Assembly (NCBI GenBank): GCA_016342645.1
Contig: JAEINX010000009.1
Coordinates: forward strand, 1 to 56,387
DNA length: 56,387 nt
Source of the DNA: Bacteroidales bacterium
GTDB lineage: Bacteria > Bacteroidota > Bacteroidia > Bacteroidales > JAEINX01
Direction of reading: 5' to 3'
Shown here: positions 37,241 through 45,374 of the stretch, piece after piece
Numbering within the stretch: position 1 is the stretch's first letter
Layout: each line of letters starts with the position of its first letter
Made by a program: the position numbers and the translations under genes
The notes under the pieces: generated by a model
Told to the model about the DNA's origin: nothing
Seen by the model: only the letters and a program-made list of their open reading frames with translations
Database searches by the model: none

Positions 37241-38296
37241 AATGCGAATCAAGGGCTGAAATTAAACAAAAAAATCAAAGTTATAAACAATTGAATGTTA
37301 ATAAAATGTTTTAGATCACTATATTTCATAGCCAGATAACCAATATCTTAGATGTAATATTCACAAAACATTAAAGATATGATTCTCGAAGCTAAAGCGG
37401 TAAAATTAATAAAAATTTACTTTTATATCTGTAAAAGATTTGAAGATGATTTAGAATACCTATGTAAACGATATAGTAACAATGATAAGCAAGAACTAAC
37501 AGATCAAGAGATAATGACAATATATTTATACATTATGCTTGAAGAACAGCGATTTAAAATAAAGCAAATTCATCGGTTTGCAAATGAATATTTAAGATCA
37601 TGGTTTCCGAAACTTGGTTCTTATGCTGCTTTTAATAATAGGTTGAACCGGTTATCCGAAGTATTCAAACACCTTATAGTTTCATTATTTGACGAATTCC
37701 AACCAGAAGATTGCTATCTTGATCAAAGCCTTTTAGATTCAATGCCGATAATCACATGTTCAGGAAAACGGTCTCCAAAAGTAGCAACTGAACTTGTGGA
37801 TAAAGGCGAATGCTCCAGTAAAGGGATGTACTATAATGGTTTAAAACTTCATGCTTTGGGATTTCGTCGTAAAGACAAACTTCCATTTCCTGAACAATTA
37901 CTAATCACACCTGCGTCTATAAATGATTTATCAGTTTTCAAATATGCGTGGTCAAATATTACAAAAAGATGTTTTTGGGGAGACAAGATATATTATAACA
38001 AGGATTTCTTTGACCGAATTAAAACAGAAAAAAATTCAACAATGCTTACACCGGTAAAGGCTGTTAAAGGTCAAACTGTCTGGGATAAACAATTTAATAA
38101 AGCTGCTGCTGCTTTATTTTCTAAAGCAGTATCAAAGATACGTAAACCAATTGAAGCACTTTTTAATTGGTTAATTGAAAAAACAGATTTTCAAAGAGCC
38201 AGCAAGGTTAGATCAACTAAGGGACTACTTGTCCATGTTTTTGGGAAAATTGCTGCTGCTTTTATTAATTTAATATTTTAACCCTTGATTCGCATT
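37241..38296 (+). mobile_element. IS982-family insertion sequence
   Basis: Terminal inverted repeats AATGCGAATCAAGGG (37241-37255) and CCCTTGATTCGCATT (38282-38296) are perfect over 15 bp and enclose one transposase gene. Length is about 1056 bp. I could not fix a target-site duplication: the flanks read CTATTT on the left and ATTAAT on the right. The right end lies 28 bp from the start codon of the chimeric T9SS gene. Confidence 0.88.
37379..38281 (+). CDS. IS982 family transposase
   Basis: 300 residues. The DDE-type catalytic residues fit the family: Asp in CYLDQSLLDSMPI (near 114-125), Asp in FWGDKIYYNKDF (near 202) and Glu in LFNWLIEKTDFQRASKVRS (near 265). The N-terminal region (DQEIMTIYLYIMLEEQ, RSWFPKLGSYAAFNNRL) is the IS982 helical domain. 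The frame is complete, and its stop overlaps the right inverted repeat, so the element may be active. Confidence 0.88.
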   Translation: MILEAKAVKLIKIYFYICKRFEDDLEYLCKRYSNNDKQELTDQEIMTIYLYIMLEEQRFKIKQIHRFANEYLRSWFPKLGSYAAFNNRLNRLSEVFKHLIVSLFDEFQPEDCYLDQSLLDSMPIITCSGKRSPKVATELVDKGECSSKGMYYNGLKLHALGFRRKDKLPFPEQLLITPASINDLSVFKYAWSNITKRCFWGDKIYYNKDFFDRIKTEKNSTMLTPVKAVKGQTVWDKQFNKAAAALFSKAVSKIRKPIEALFNWLIEKTDFQRASKVRSTKGLLVHVFGKIAAAFINLIF

Positions 38297-38324
38297 ATTA
38301 ATAAATTAAAGAAAGGAATTTACT

Positions 38325-40793
38325 ATGAAAAAAAAGATTACACGAACTATTCAGACTCTTGCTTTTGGGATTATAGCCCTTTGTCTGGCGATACCGGCAG
38401 CCAACGCACAATACCAGCAGTCCTGGGTTGCTACTTACAATGGCCAGGGCCCCATCCCTGGTTGGGAACCTTCGGATTTGGTAAATGATATGGCAGTGCG
38501 TGACGGTTACATTTATGTAACCGGATACGAAGCTGCGGCTACCGCTTACTCTGCCACTGTGAAATACGACTATTCCGGGCAGGAGATATGGGTCAGGAGA
38601 TTAGTGGACGGTCAAACACAGAATGCCGAGGCTGTTGTAGTCGATGATATCGGCAACGTTTACGTTACAAACTGGCAAAAAGTATTTGGTGCCGGCATAG
38701 ATGTAGTTACGCAAAAATACAACTCGGACGGAGATTCTCTGTGGTTGCAACGCTACAACAATCCATCCGGTAATCACGACACGCCGAATGATATGGCATT
38801 TGATGCATCAGGAAATATCTACATCGCCGGCGCTTCGTGGGTCACCGCACAAGAGGAATTTGACTTTCTCCTGCTCAAGTATGACCCCGAAGGCAATCTG
38901 CTGTGGGATCGCACGCTCGACAATGGGGACGAACAATGGGACTCCGGTCTCGCGTTGGCTATCGATCCGGACGGCAATGCAATTGTAGCAGGATTTACCG
39001 AACCCGAAGCCTATCTTGTGAAGTACAGCCCTACCGGCGATCTGCTCTGGGATGTGGAACACGTGAGCTACGCGCCCTGGGACCAATGGGCACGAGTCAT
39101 AACTGACGCGACCGGCAACATCTACGTTCTTGGGGAAATATCTCTACCGGGGACGCCAAAGTACCTGTGGACAGCCAAGTATGATCCCGATGGCAATATT
39201 CTGTGGGAACAGCCCTACACCGGCACCGCGAATGAATCCTGTTATGATGGCAACCTGGCTCTTATGCCTGACGGCGGTGTAGTGGTCACCGGCCAGAGTT
39301 GGGAGGAGTCCGGCATTAGCATTGTCACTATACGTTATGCCTCGGATGGTACTGAGCTGTGGCAGCGGCTGGAGAATGCCGGTTATGCACACACCAGCGG
39401 CGACGATGTGGCCGTTGATGCCGACGGGCTCATTTACGTAACAGGCTATGGCTATAACTACAGCTACTGGGAGGACATGATTACTTTGGGCTACTCACCT
39501 GATGGCGAATTGCTATGGACACAGATATACGCCGGCCCGGAGCCCGACCAATCTGACTATCCGCAAGCGATAGCGGTGGATGAAAATGCAAATGTGTTCG
39601 TCACGGGCCACTCTTGGGACCCCTCAACCAGCAATAACTTCACTACAATCCGGTACTCAAAGGAGGCCACACAAACTATTCCGCTAAACACCGGCTATCA
39701 ATTTGTTTCTTCGAGAATTAATGTTGAAAATCCTGATATGCTTATTGTTTTAGAAGATATTTTAAACGAAAATCTTGATTTTGTCCGAAACTCACAAGGC
39801 CAGACATTACGGAAAATCGGCCCGAACTGGGTTAACGGAATAGGCGATTGGATTGTTGACGAAGGTTACCTTGTTAAAATGTTTGCCGATGATTCATTTA
39901 CAATCATGGGTACTCCGGTTAATCCTTCAACTCCGGTTCCTGTTGCATTTGGATTCCAGTTTGTAAGTTATTTCCCCGAAAATCCTATGAATGCTTTGGA
40001 CGCTTTTGCAACAATAATTGGCGATGATCTTGATTTTATTAGAAACTCACAAGGCCAGACATTGCGAAAGATCGGCCCGAATTGGGTTAATGGAATTGTA
40101 GATTGTCAGCCCGGAGAAGGATATCTTGTTAAAATGTTTGCTGATGGTGAAATTATATATCCTGCTTCAGCAAAATCAAGCAATAAAACAACAATTCTTC
40201 CAACTAATTTTATTTTTAAAGGCGGAAACCCGGCCGAGGCAGTTTATTCAATTTATATAAAAGGCCTTGAAATTGGCGATGAAGTTGCTGCTTTTGATGG
40301 AGATAAAATAGTTGGCTCAATAAGAATTAATTCGGAAGATGTTTTTGAAAACGAATTAGCGGTTTTTAGCTCTTTAACTAACGGACAAGGCTACAAAGAA
40401 GGTAATCAAATTACTTTAAAAGTCTGGTCCGGAAATAATATTGTTTCTGCTGATTTTACTATGGAAACAATTTACGATTCTTATGTGTCTGATGTTTATC
40501 CCGAACGAGATGGGAAATATAGTATCGTAAATATTACAAAAGGAAGACTATCCGAAGCAGAGGAAATTATTAAAGTTTATCCTAATCCCGCCACAAATAA
40601 AATCACTATTCAGTCCACAAATGAAATAATCGGTGTTGTGATAACAAATTGTGTTGGACAAGTAATGTATAATATGCCACATAAAAATTCATTAATTAAC
40701 ATTAATATCGAAAGTTTTGAGAGCGGAATTTATTTTATTAGAATTAAGAGTGAAAACACAATTTCCAACAAAAAGATAATTATTGAATCATAA
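38325..40793 (+). CDS. Secreted chimeric beta-propeller protein with T9SS sorting domain
   Basis: 822 residues. Signal peptide 1-28. Residues ~45-450 carry seven SBBP-like propeller repeats of the form KYDxxGxxxW (e.g. LKYDPEGNLLW). Residues 454-530 and 538-613 are two copies of a module with FVRNSQGQTLRKIGPNWVN. Next is an AFDGDKIVGSI-type domain, then a T9SS type A sorting domain (KVYPNPATNKITI). Sampled 60-base lines are 55% and 53% GC in the propeller part but 35% and 30% after ~39680, so the front half looks foreign. A Shine-Dalgarno-like AAAGGAA precedes ATG, unusual here. It lies just downstream of the IS982 element. Confidence 0.85.
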   Translation: MKKKITRTIQTLAFGIIALCLAIPAANAQYQQSWVATYNGQGPIPGWEPSDLVNDMAVRDGYIYVTGYEAAATAYSATVKYDYSGQEIWVRRLVDGQTQNAEAVVVDDIGNVYVTNWQKVFGAGIDVVTQKYNSDGDSLWLQRYNNPSGNHDTPNDMAFDASGNIYIAGASWVTAQEEFDFLLLKYDPEGNLLWDRTLDNGDEQWDSGLALAIDPDGNAIVAGFTEPEAYLVKYSPTGDLLWDVEHVSYAPWDQWARVITDATGNIYVLGEISLPGTPKYLWTAKYDPDGNILWEQPYTGTANESCYDGNLALMPDGGVVVTGQSWEESGISIVTIRYASDGTELWQRLENAGYAHTSGDDVAVDADGLIYVTGYGYNYSYWEDMITLGYSPDGELLWTQIYAGPEPDQSDYPQAIAVDENANVFVTGHSWDPSTSNNFTTIRYSKEATQTIPLNTGYQFVSSRINVENPDMLIVLEDILNENLDFVRNSQGQTLRKIGPNWVNGIGDWIVDEGYLVKMFADDSFTIMGTPVNPSTPVPVAFGFQFVSYFPENPMNALDAFATIIGDDLDFIRNSQGQTLRKIGPNWVNGIVDCQPGEGYLVKMFADGEIIYPASAKSSNKTTILPTNFIFKGGNPAEAVYSIYIKGLEIGDEVAAFDGDKIVGSIRINSEDVFENELAVFSSLTNGQGYKEGNQITLKVWSGNNIVSADFTMETIYDSYVSDVYPERDGKYSIVNITKGRLSEAEEIIKVYPNPATNKITIQSTNEIIGVVITNCVGQVMYNMPHKNSLININIESFESGIYFIRIKSENTISNKKIIIES
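39684..40163 (+). repeat. Tandem duplicated module inside the chimeric gene
   Basis: Two ~230-bp units encode residues 454-530 and 538-613. The DNA around 39790-39842 and 40043-40095 is nearly identical (AACTCACAAGGCCAGACATT in both), implying recent duplication or gene conversion. The same module occurs twice in the FISUMP protein at 54734-55936. Confidence 0.8.
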
Positions 40794-41074
40794 GATTACG
40801 AAAGTTTTAATAAGAACCATGATCTGTTAAGATTTATTTGAATTTTCTATTGTTAAAAAGAAATTCTTATCTTTAGATTTTGTTTAATATATACAGAATA
40901 TCGAAGCCTTCATTATTCGATGTTCCTTGTTCGGTGTTCATTATTTAAGTGTGTGTTAAAATGATAATATCCATAAAAACACAGGATACAATCGTGAGGT
41001 AGCGGGTTATATCGTTTATATAATTTACTTAATTTCAATACTTGCAGCCAGTTAACATCATGGCTTTTACTATG

Positions 41075-41590
41075 CTACATTCTGCGTTTTCTTTTTTTCT
41101 TCTTCTTTTCTTCTTCATACTTAAAATTTAACGGCATAAAATATTCACTAGGTAAATATTTCCCATTTTTAAAAGCAGGTGAGAATTTAATTCTATTAAT
41201 GTTTGTTTCCATTGACTTATTAATACTTTCAGAAAAACACGAATTTATACGATAGCACCTAATATTTCCCTGCTTATCAATAAGAAATTCCAAAAAGATT
41301 CTTCCAGAAATTTTATATTTTTTTAATATTTCAGGGTAAGAGATTAACATTCCAAGAGTATCACGACCTCCAATAATCTCTGGCCATTTGTCATAATAAG
41401 GATCATCGAAATTAACCGGTAAACTATCTTTTAATTGAAAGTATGTTTCACATTCTACTATTATATCATCAGGATCAACTTTCCCTTTTAGATAATCAGC
41501 GGAAAAAATTTCTCCATACCTTATATTCTGGGCATTACAAAATAACGAGAATGCAATTATTAAAAATAATAAGATGTATAATTTTTTCAT
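41075..41590 (-). CDS. Exported TonB C-terminal domain protein
   Basis: 171 residues. The signal peptide (1-20, LYILLFLIIAFSLFCNAQ) is followed by a TonB_C-type domain: YPEILKKYKISGRIFLEFLI, DKQGNIRCYRI, and NINRIKFSPAFKNGKYLPSEYFMP. It has no transmembrane anchor or Pro-rich spacer, so it is not a classical TonB energiser. It ends in a very basic tail (KKKKKRKRR). The recurring promoter-leader block (copy E) lies upstream. The preceding 280 bp, back to the T9SS gene, contain only a TGTTCCTTGTTCG-type quasi-repeat. Confidence 0.75.
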   Translation of the reverse strand: MKKLYILLFLIIAFSLFCNAQNIRYGEIFSADYLKGKVDPDDIIVECETYFQLKDSLPVNFDDPYYDKWPEIIGGRDTLGMLISYPEILKKYKISGRIFLEFLIDKQGNIRCYRINSCFSESINKSMETNINRIKFSPAFKNGKYLPSEYFMPLNFKYEEEKKKKKRKRRM

Positions 41591-41604
41591 ATTCTTAATT
41601 TAAG

Positions 41605-41720
41605 TGGTCTAACTACAAAATAATCACATACCTAACGCTTATATCATACCATTAGTCAATAGCGCATTAATAGTGTATATTACATCATTATTCCCCACAA
41701 ATATAAAAATTATTTTTAAA
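41605..41720 (-). repeat. Recurring promoter-leader block, copy E
   Basis: On the minus strand: ATATTTAAAAATAATTTTTA, the -7 box TATATTTG (41698-41705) and TGGGG. A leader follows with AATGCGCTATTGACTAATGG, GATATAAGCGTTAGG and ATTTTGTAGTTAGAC. The leader half aligns with copy D, the promoter half with copies B and C. Confidence 0.6.
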
Positions 41721-41762
41721 TATCTAATTACCTTCTATTCCCTCGTTAGGCATATTCAATGC

Positions 41763-41990
41763 TAATAAATTTTGTTTATTTCTCAAACCTTTTCTCTGTG
41801 TAGCTTTGTTTTACTCCGTGTAACTCTGTGGTATAGCTATTTCACTATTTACTCAAAGAATCCTCAAAAGATATCAAAGAAAAACCATTCTATCACATGA
41901 TTTAAAGAAGAATATCGAATATCTAACAAAGAATGCTGAATGCTGAAAACTTCATTATTCTATGTTCCTTGTTCGAGGTTCATTATTAAA
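41763..41990. other. Intergenic quasi-repeats
   Basis: 41791-41832 contains CTCTGTGTAGC and CTCCGTGTAACTCTGTGG words, like those near 26789-26815. 41950-41990 contains TTCATTATTCTATGTTCCTT, like 40918-40945. No gene is seen in this stretch. Confidence 0.4.
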
Positions 41991-42195
41991 AACCAAATTT
42001 AAAACTAAAGATTATTTGAGAAGGGCAAAGAAAATAATTGGATTCCCAAACAGTGAAAGCACTTGCCTGATATATTGTATAGGTTTTGGTGTTGAAGATG
42101 TTGTTCCACTGGAGTTCGAAGTCGATATTTCGCTTTTTCATAGTACACTGATTTGGCTGATCGGACTGATTAAATATGATAAATCAAAATCTTAA
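41989..42195 (+). pseudogene. Possible 3' remnant of a nitroreductase-like gene
   Basis: An open frame (ATG at 41962, inside a quasi-repeat) encodes KTKFKTKDYLRRAKKIIGFP and STCLIYCIGFGVEDVVPLE. This is reminiscent of the C-terminal end of nitroreductase-family proteins (helix, then I-G-P, then hydrophobic strand and Gly). It then runs into the palindromic repeat at 42140. No N-terminal nitroreductase sequence is present. Weak assignment; it may be meaningless. Confidence 0.25.
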
Positions 42196-42229
42196 TAAAT
42201 CAGTTTAATCATAATAATCAGTGTACTAT
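42140..42229. repeat. Palindromic repeat, copy 1 (90 bp)
   Basis: The ends ATAGTACACTGATT and AATCAGTGTACTAT are perfect 14-bp complements. The interior repeats CTGAT words. It begins 3 bp beyond the stop of the minus-strand T9SS gene and could serve as its terminator. Confidence 0.75.
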
Positions 42230-42232
42230 TGT

Positions 42233-43681
42233 TTAATTTTTTATCCATTTTCCGGTTTTAATAATTTTATTGTTTTCATTAATAAATCTATAAAAATAAA
42301 TTCCTGGATTCAACATACTTGTATTTATTGTTGTATTTTGATTAGTTATTTTTTGCCTGATTTTTTGCCGTCCATAACTATCAAATAATTCAAATGTCAG
42401 GTTTACTTTCAAAGTTTTTATAAAAAACCTATCAATACCCGGATTGGGATAAATTAATATCTCTTCTGTAACTTTAGGAATATCATGCACCCATGCTATC
42501 AATCCGTCTTCATTCACCTTTAAAATATAAACATCCCTCTCCTCGTTTTGAGTTTGGTGGTCATATTTGGTTCCGGCCATCACACATCCTCCATCTTGTG
42601 TAGCCAGTAATGACCAAAGGTTATAATAGGCATCTCCTCCGTAATATTTTTGCCAGACAATGTTTAGATTGGTATCTAATTTATTAAGCATTATCCAAGA
42701 AGGAATTGAAGAATAAAAGGGATTTCCCATGTTAAGATTTGATAATCCACCGTAATAAATCAAATTGTCTGTTGTAAAATCCAGATTATTGTGAAGGCCT
42801 GGAAAATCAACAGTATCTGTTCTACCGAAATGGGCTGAATCAATTAGAATATTATTATAATCAGTGCTAATTAATGCCAGGTCCCAATCAGTAGTAACCG
42901 TGCTGGGAAAGTCTTTTTTACCGGAGTAAAAAATCTTTGATTCTGTAAACTTAATTGAACCATAACTTAATGAAGCCATATTATATGGAAGCTGATTCTC
43001 AGATATTATATTGAAATTTGTATCAAGGTCAATATAGCCGCCAGATCCTTTTTCAATATTGCCAAGTTTAATTATCCTGTATTCTAAGGGATTTAACTGA
43101 ACTAATTCAAAAACAAGTTCTAATCCGCTACCAGAAGGGCCAAAAAACTTCTCCCTGATAATTTCGCCTTCTCTTGTTATTTCAATTACAAATATTTCAG
43201 TATCAAGAGGACCTGTATCAGTACAATAACTTGCTAATACAATATTTTCACTATTGTTTACGATAGCATATATGTATGGCATATGAATATCTCCATCAAT
43301 TGGCATTTTAAAATCAAATATCTTATTCAGGTTGAGATCAAAAGAGGCAATCCAAAGGTTGTAAGCAAATTCCCTATTATACTTTCCAAAAGCCAAAAAT
43401 GTAGAATCGCTTATTTTTAATAGGGTGGAAAACTCGCATTTACCATTGTTAGGATTGAAAATTTTTATTGAATCAATAAAACATCCTTCATAATCAATTT
43501 TATAAATCTCAGCATATTGATTATTCATTACCGGAAAATAAACATTGCCGGAATTATCCTCTAATAGAGAACCTGGTAATTGATCCTGAATACCTTCGAT
43601 AATGAATTCATAAGAAGATTGAGAGTAAGATACACCTACAAGTATAAATATTAATAATATTGAAATTGAAATTTTTTTCAT
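42233..43681 (-). CDS. Secreted T9SS sorting-domain protein, propeller-like
   Basis: 482 residues. Signal peptide 1-20 (ISISILLIFILVGVSYSQ). The body has repeated strands of the form seen in bacterial propeller proteins (NLWIASFDLNLNKIFDFKMP; SWIMLNKLDTNLNIVWQKYY; DVYILKVNEDGLIAWVHD). The C-terminus is a T9SS type A sorting domain (ILIYPNPGIDRFFIKT...GIYFYRFINENNKIIKTGKW). The protein should be exported by T9SS and attached or released at the surface. Its function is unknown. A 15-bp hairpin lies just before its start codon and a palindromic repeat just after its stop. Confidence 0.8.
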   Translation of the reverse strand: MKKISISILLIFILVGVSYSQSSYEFIIEGIQDQLPGSLLEDNSGNVYFPVMNNQYAEIYKIDYEGCFIDSIKIFNPNNGKCEFSTLLKISDSTFLAFGKYNREFAYNLWIASFDLNLNKIFDFKMPIDGDIHMPYIYAIVNNSENIVLASYCTDTGPLDTEIFVIEITREGEIIREKFFGPSGSGLELVFELVQLNPLEYRIIKLGNIEKGSGGYIDLDTNFNIISENQLPYNMASLSYGSIKFTESKIFYSGKKDFPSTVTTDWDLALISTDYNNILIDSAHFGRTDTVDFPGLHNNLDFTTDNLIYYGGLSNLNMGNPFYSSIPSWIMLNKLDTNLNIVWQKYYGGDAYYNLWSLLATQDGGCVMAGTKYDHQTQNEERDVYILKVNEDGLIAWVHDIPKVTEEILIYPNPGIDRFFIKTLKVNLTFELFDSYGRQKIRQKITNQNTTINTSMLNPGIYFYRFINENNKIIKTGKWIKN

Positions 43682-43706
43682 AATAAAGTGAATTAAAATT
43701 ATGTAA

Positions 43707-43741
43707 AAACAAAGATAGGAAGTTAATTCCTATCTTTGTTT
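43707..43741 (-). terminator. Perfect 15-bp stem-loop upstream of the T9SS gene
   Basis: Arms 43707-43721 and 43727-43741 (AAACAAAGATAGGAA and its complement) enclose a 5-nt loop, with T/A-rich tails on both sides. Read on the minus strand it follows the 30-codon frame at 43751-43843 and precedes ATG 43681. It is a terminator or attenuator candidate. Confidence 0.6.
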
Positions 43742-43750
43742 AAAACTACT

Positions 43751-43843
43751 CTATAAATCATGTGGAGATGGATTTCCAGAACCGACACTAACTCTATAAT
43801 GAATAGATCCTTCATGTACCGCTAAAGATGTGTAACTAGCCAT
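43751..43843 (-). CDS. Possible 30-residue peptide ORF
   Basis: The reverse strand has ATG 43843 and a frame of 30 codons (MASYTSLAVHEGSIHY, then RVSVGSGNPSPHDL) ending in TAG at 43751. The strong stem-loop follows 10 bp later. An in-frame TAA lies 8 codons upstream, so it is not the tail of a longer gene in this frame. Composition is less AT-biased than the flanks. It could be a leader peptide or small secreted or modified peptide, or chance. Confidence 0.3.
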   Translation of the reverse strand: MASYTSLAVHEGSIHYRVSVGSGNPSPHDL

Positions 43844-43928
43844 CCACAAGAAAACAGGATATTAGTATTATTAAAAAGATGTTTCGTATGATTGAATTTT
43901 TAATTTGATTGTAAAGTTACATTTTTTT

Positions 43929-43999
43929 ATAGTACACTGATTTAACTGATTAAACTGATTTTTTATGATAAAACATAATCTTAACAATCAGTGTACTAT
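43929..43999. repeat. Palindromic repeat, copy 2 (71 bp)
   Basis: The same 14-bp ends ATAGTACACTGATT and AATCAGTGTACTAT as copy 1, with AACTGATTAAACTGATT inside. It lies 4 bp after the stop of the sensor kinase gene on the minus strand. Confidence 0.78.
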
Positions 44000-44003
44000 T
44001 CCC

Positions 44004-45374
44004 TCAATCTGTGTCAGCACCAAACTTCAAAACAAAAGTCGTTCCTTCTCCAACTTTTGAAACCACTGAAATACTACCATTATGAAGTCTCATAATTTGT
44101 CGCGAAAGGCTTAAGCCTATTCCCGAGCCGCTTTTCTTTGTTGTAAAAAACGGAACAAAAATATTCTCCAAAACATCCTTTTCAATTCCTTTTCCGTTAT
44201 CAGAAACTTCAATTGTTGTGGATTTGTTTTCGGTAAATAGTTCGATATTAATGATTTTTGAAGTAGCGTTTTTTAAAGCATCAATAGAGTTCAGTAACAA
44301 ATTAATCAGTACCTGCTCTATCATTTCATGGTCGATATTTATTGTTAATGAATCGTTTATGTTGCCAATATTTAAAGTAATGCTTTGTTTTTCAAGCTCA
44401 GGTTTCATTAAAGTTGAAACATGTTTAAGAAGTCCCTTAATTTTAACTTTTGTGAATTTAGGATTAGGTAATCGGGTGAGTTGTTTATAGGTTGTTACAA
44501 ATTTTAATAAACCTTTGCTCCTGTTTTCAATTGTTTTCAGGCTTTCAAAAATGTCGCTTTCATCGTCGGGGTTTAATTCACAAAAATCAATTTTTTCACC
44601 TTCTTTGTTTATTAACATTTTATTCAAAGCAGTGCTTAAAGAAGAAATCGGAGTAACCGAGTTCATAATTTCATGGTTCAAAACCCTTATAAGTTTTTTC
44701 CAAGAATCTAATTCCTGCTCATCAAGTGCATTTTTAATATCGTGGAGCGAAACCATTTTATAAATTTTTCCCTGAAGTTTAAATACCGAACATTGCAAGC
44801 TTAATTGAAGCAGATTTTTATTAATCCTTATCTTTATCAATTCCTCCGAGTTGGGTTTTATTGTGAGAATAGAATTATAAAGACCACTATCAATAGATTC
44901 TAAATCAGAAAGATTTTTTGTTTTTTTAAGTTCGAGCAATTGTTTGGCAGCAGTATTTATCAATTGTATTTTCCCTTCAGGTTCATAGCATAATATCGCA
45001 GTTCCGGTGTGCTCAAAAACCATTTGCAAATATTGGTATTGCAACTCTTTTTCTATTCTTACATTTTGAAATTCTGTTATAATTTCATTAAATGCTTGCC
45101 TTAGTTCGTAAAAAGAAGCTTTTGTGTTTTTTGGATTTGACCATCTATTAGTAAAATCCTTATATTTTATTGAAAGTAAAAATTTTCCGAGTTCTCTGCT
45201 TGTAGTTTCGACAAAATATAATAATTCGATAAGAAAAACAATTACTAAAATTATTAAAACACTACTCGTTACATACCATTTATCCTGACGAATTGCAAAA
45301 AGAAAGGCAAACATTAGAAATGCCAATAAAAATATTCGCAGAATTACCCTTATTCTGAAGTTTTTAAAGATCAT
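44004..45374 (-). CDS. Sensor histidine kinase, NtrB/NtrY-like
   Basis: 456 residues. Two N-terminal membrane helices (11-28 and 36-55) lie close together with almost no periplasmic loop, so it may sense the membrane or cytosol. A HAMP-like linker and PAS domain (about 105-210, HTGTAILCYEPEGKIQLINT) follow. The phospho-acceptor is His234 in RVLNHEIMNSVTPIS. The ATPase boxes are QVLINLLLNSIDAL, VSDNGKGI, FFTTKKSGSGIGLSLS. Its start overlaps the end of the response-regulator gene by 11 nt, so the pair is co-expressed and cognate. Confidence 0.93.
   Translation of the reverse strand: MIFKNFRIRVILRIFLLAFLMFAFLFAIRQDKWYVTSSVLIILVIVFLIELLYFVETTSRELGKFLLSIKYKDFTNRWSNPKNTKASFYELRQAFNEIITEFQNVRIEKELQYQYLQMVFEHTGTAILCYEPEGKIQLINTAAKQLLELKKTKNLSDLESIDSGLYNSILTIKPNSEELIKIRINKNLLQLSLQCSVFKLQGKIYKMVSLHDIKNALDEQELDSWKKLIRVLNHEIMNSVTPISSLSTALNKMLINKEGEKIDFCELNPDDESDIFESLKTIENRSKGLLKFVTTYKQLTRLPNPKFTKVKIKGLLKHVSTLMKPELEKQSITLNIGNINDSLTINIDHEMIEQVLINLLLNSIDALKNATSKIINIELFTENKSTTIEVSDNGKGIEKDVLENIFVPFFTTKKSGSGIGLSLSRQIMRLHNGSISVVSKVGEGTTFVLKFGADTD

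Noticed and set aside
41075..41590. Full-length TonB energy transducer
   Set aside because: It has a cleavable-type signal and a TonB_C-like domain but no membrane anchor or Pro-rich spacer.
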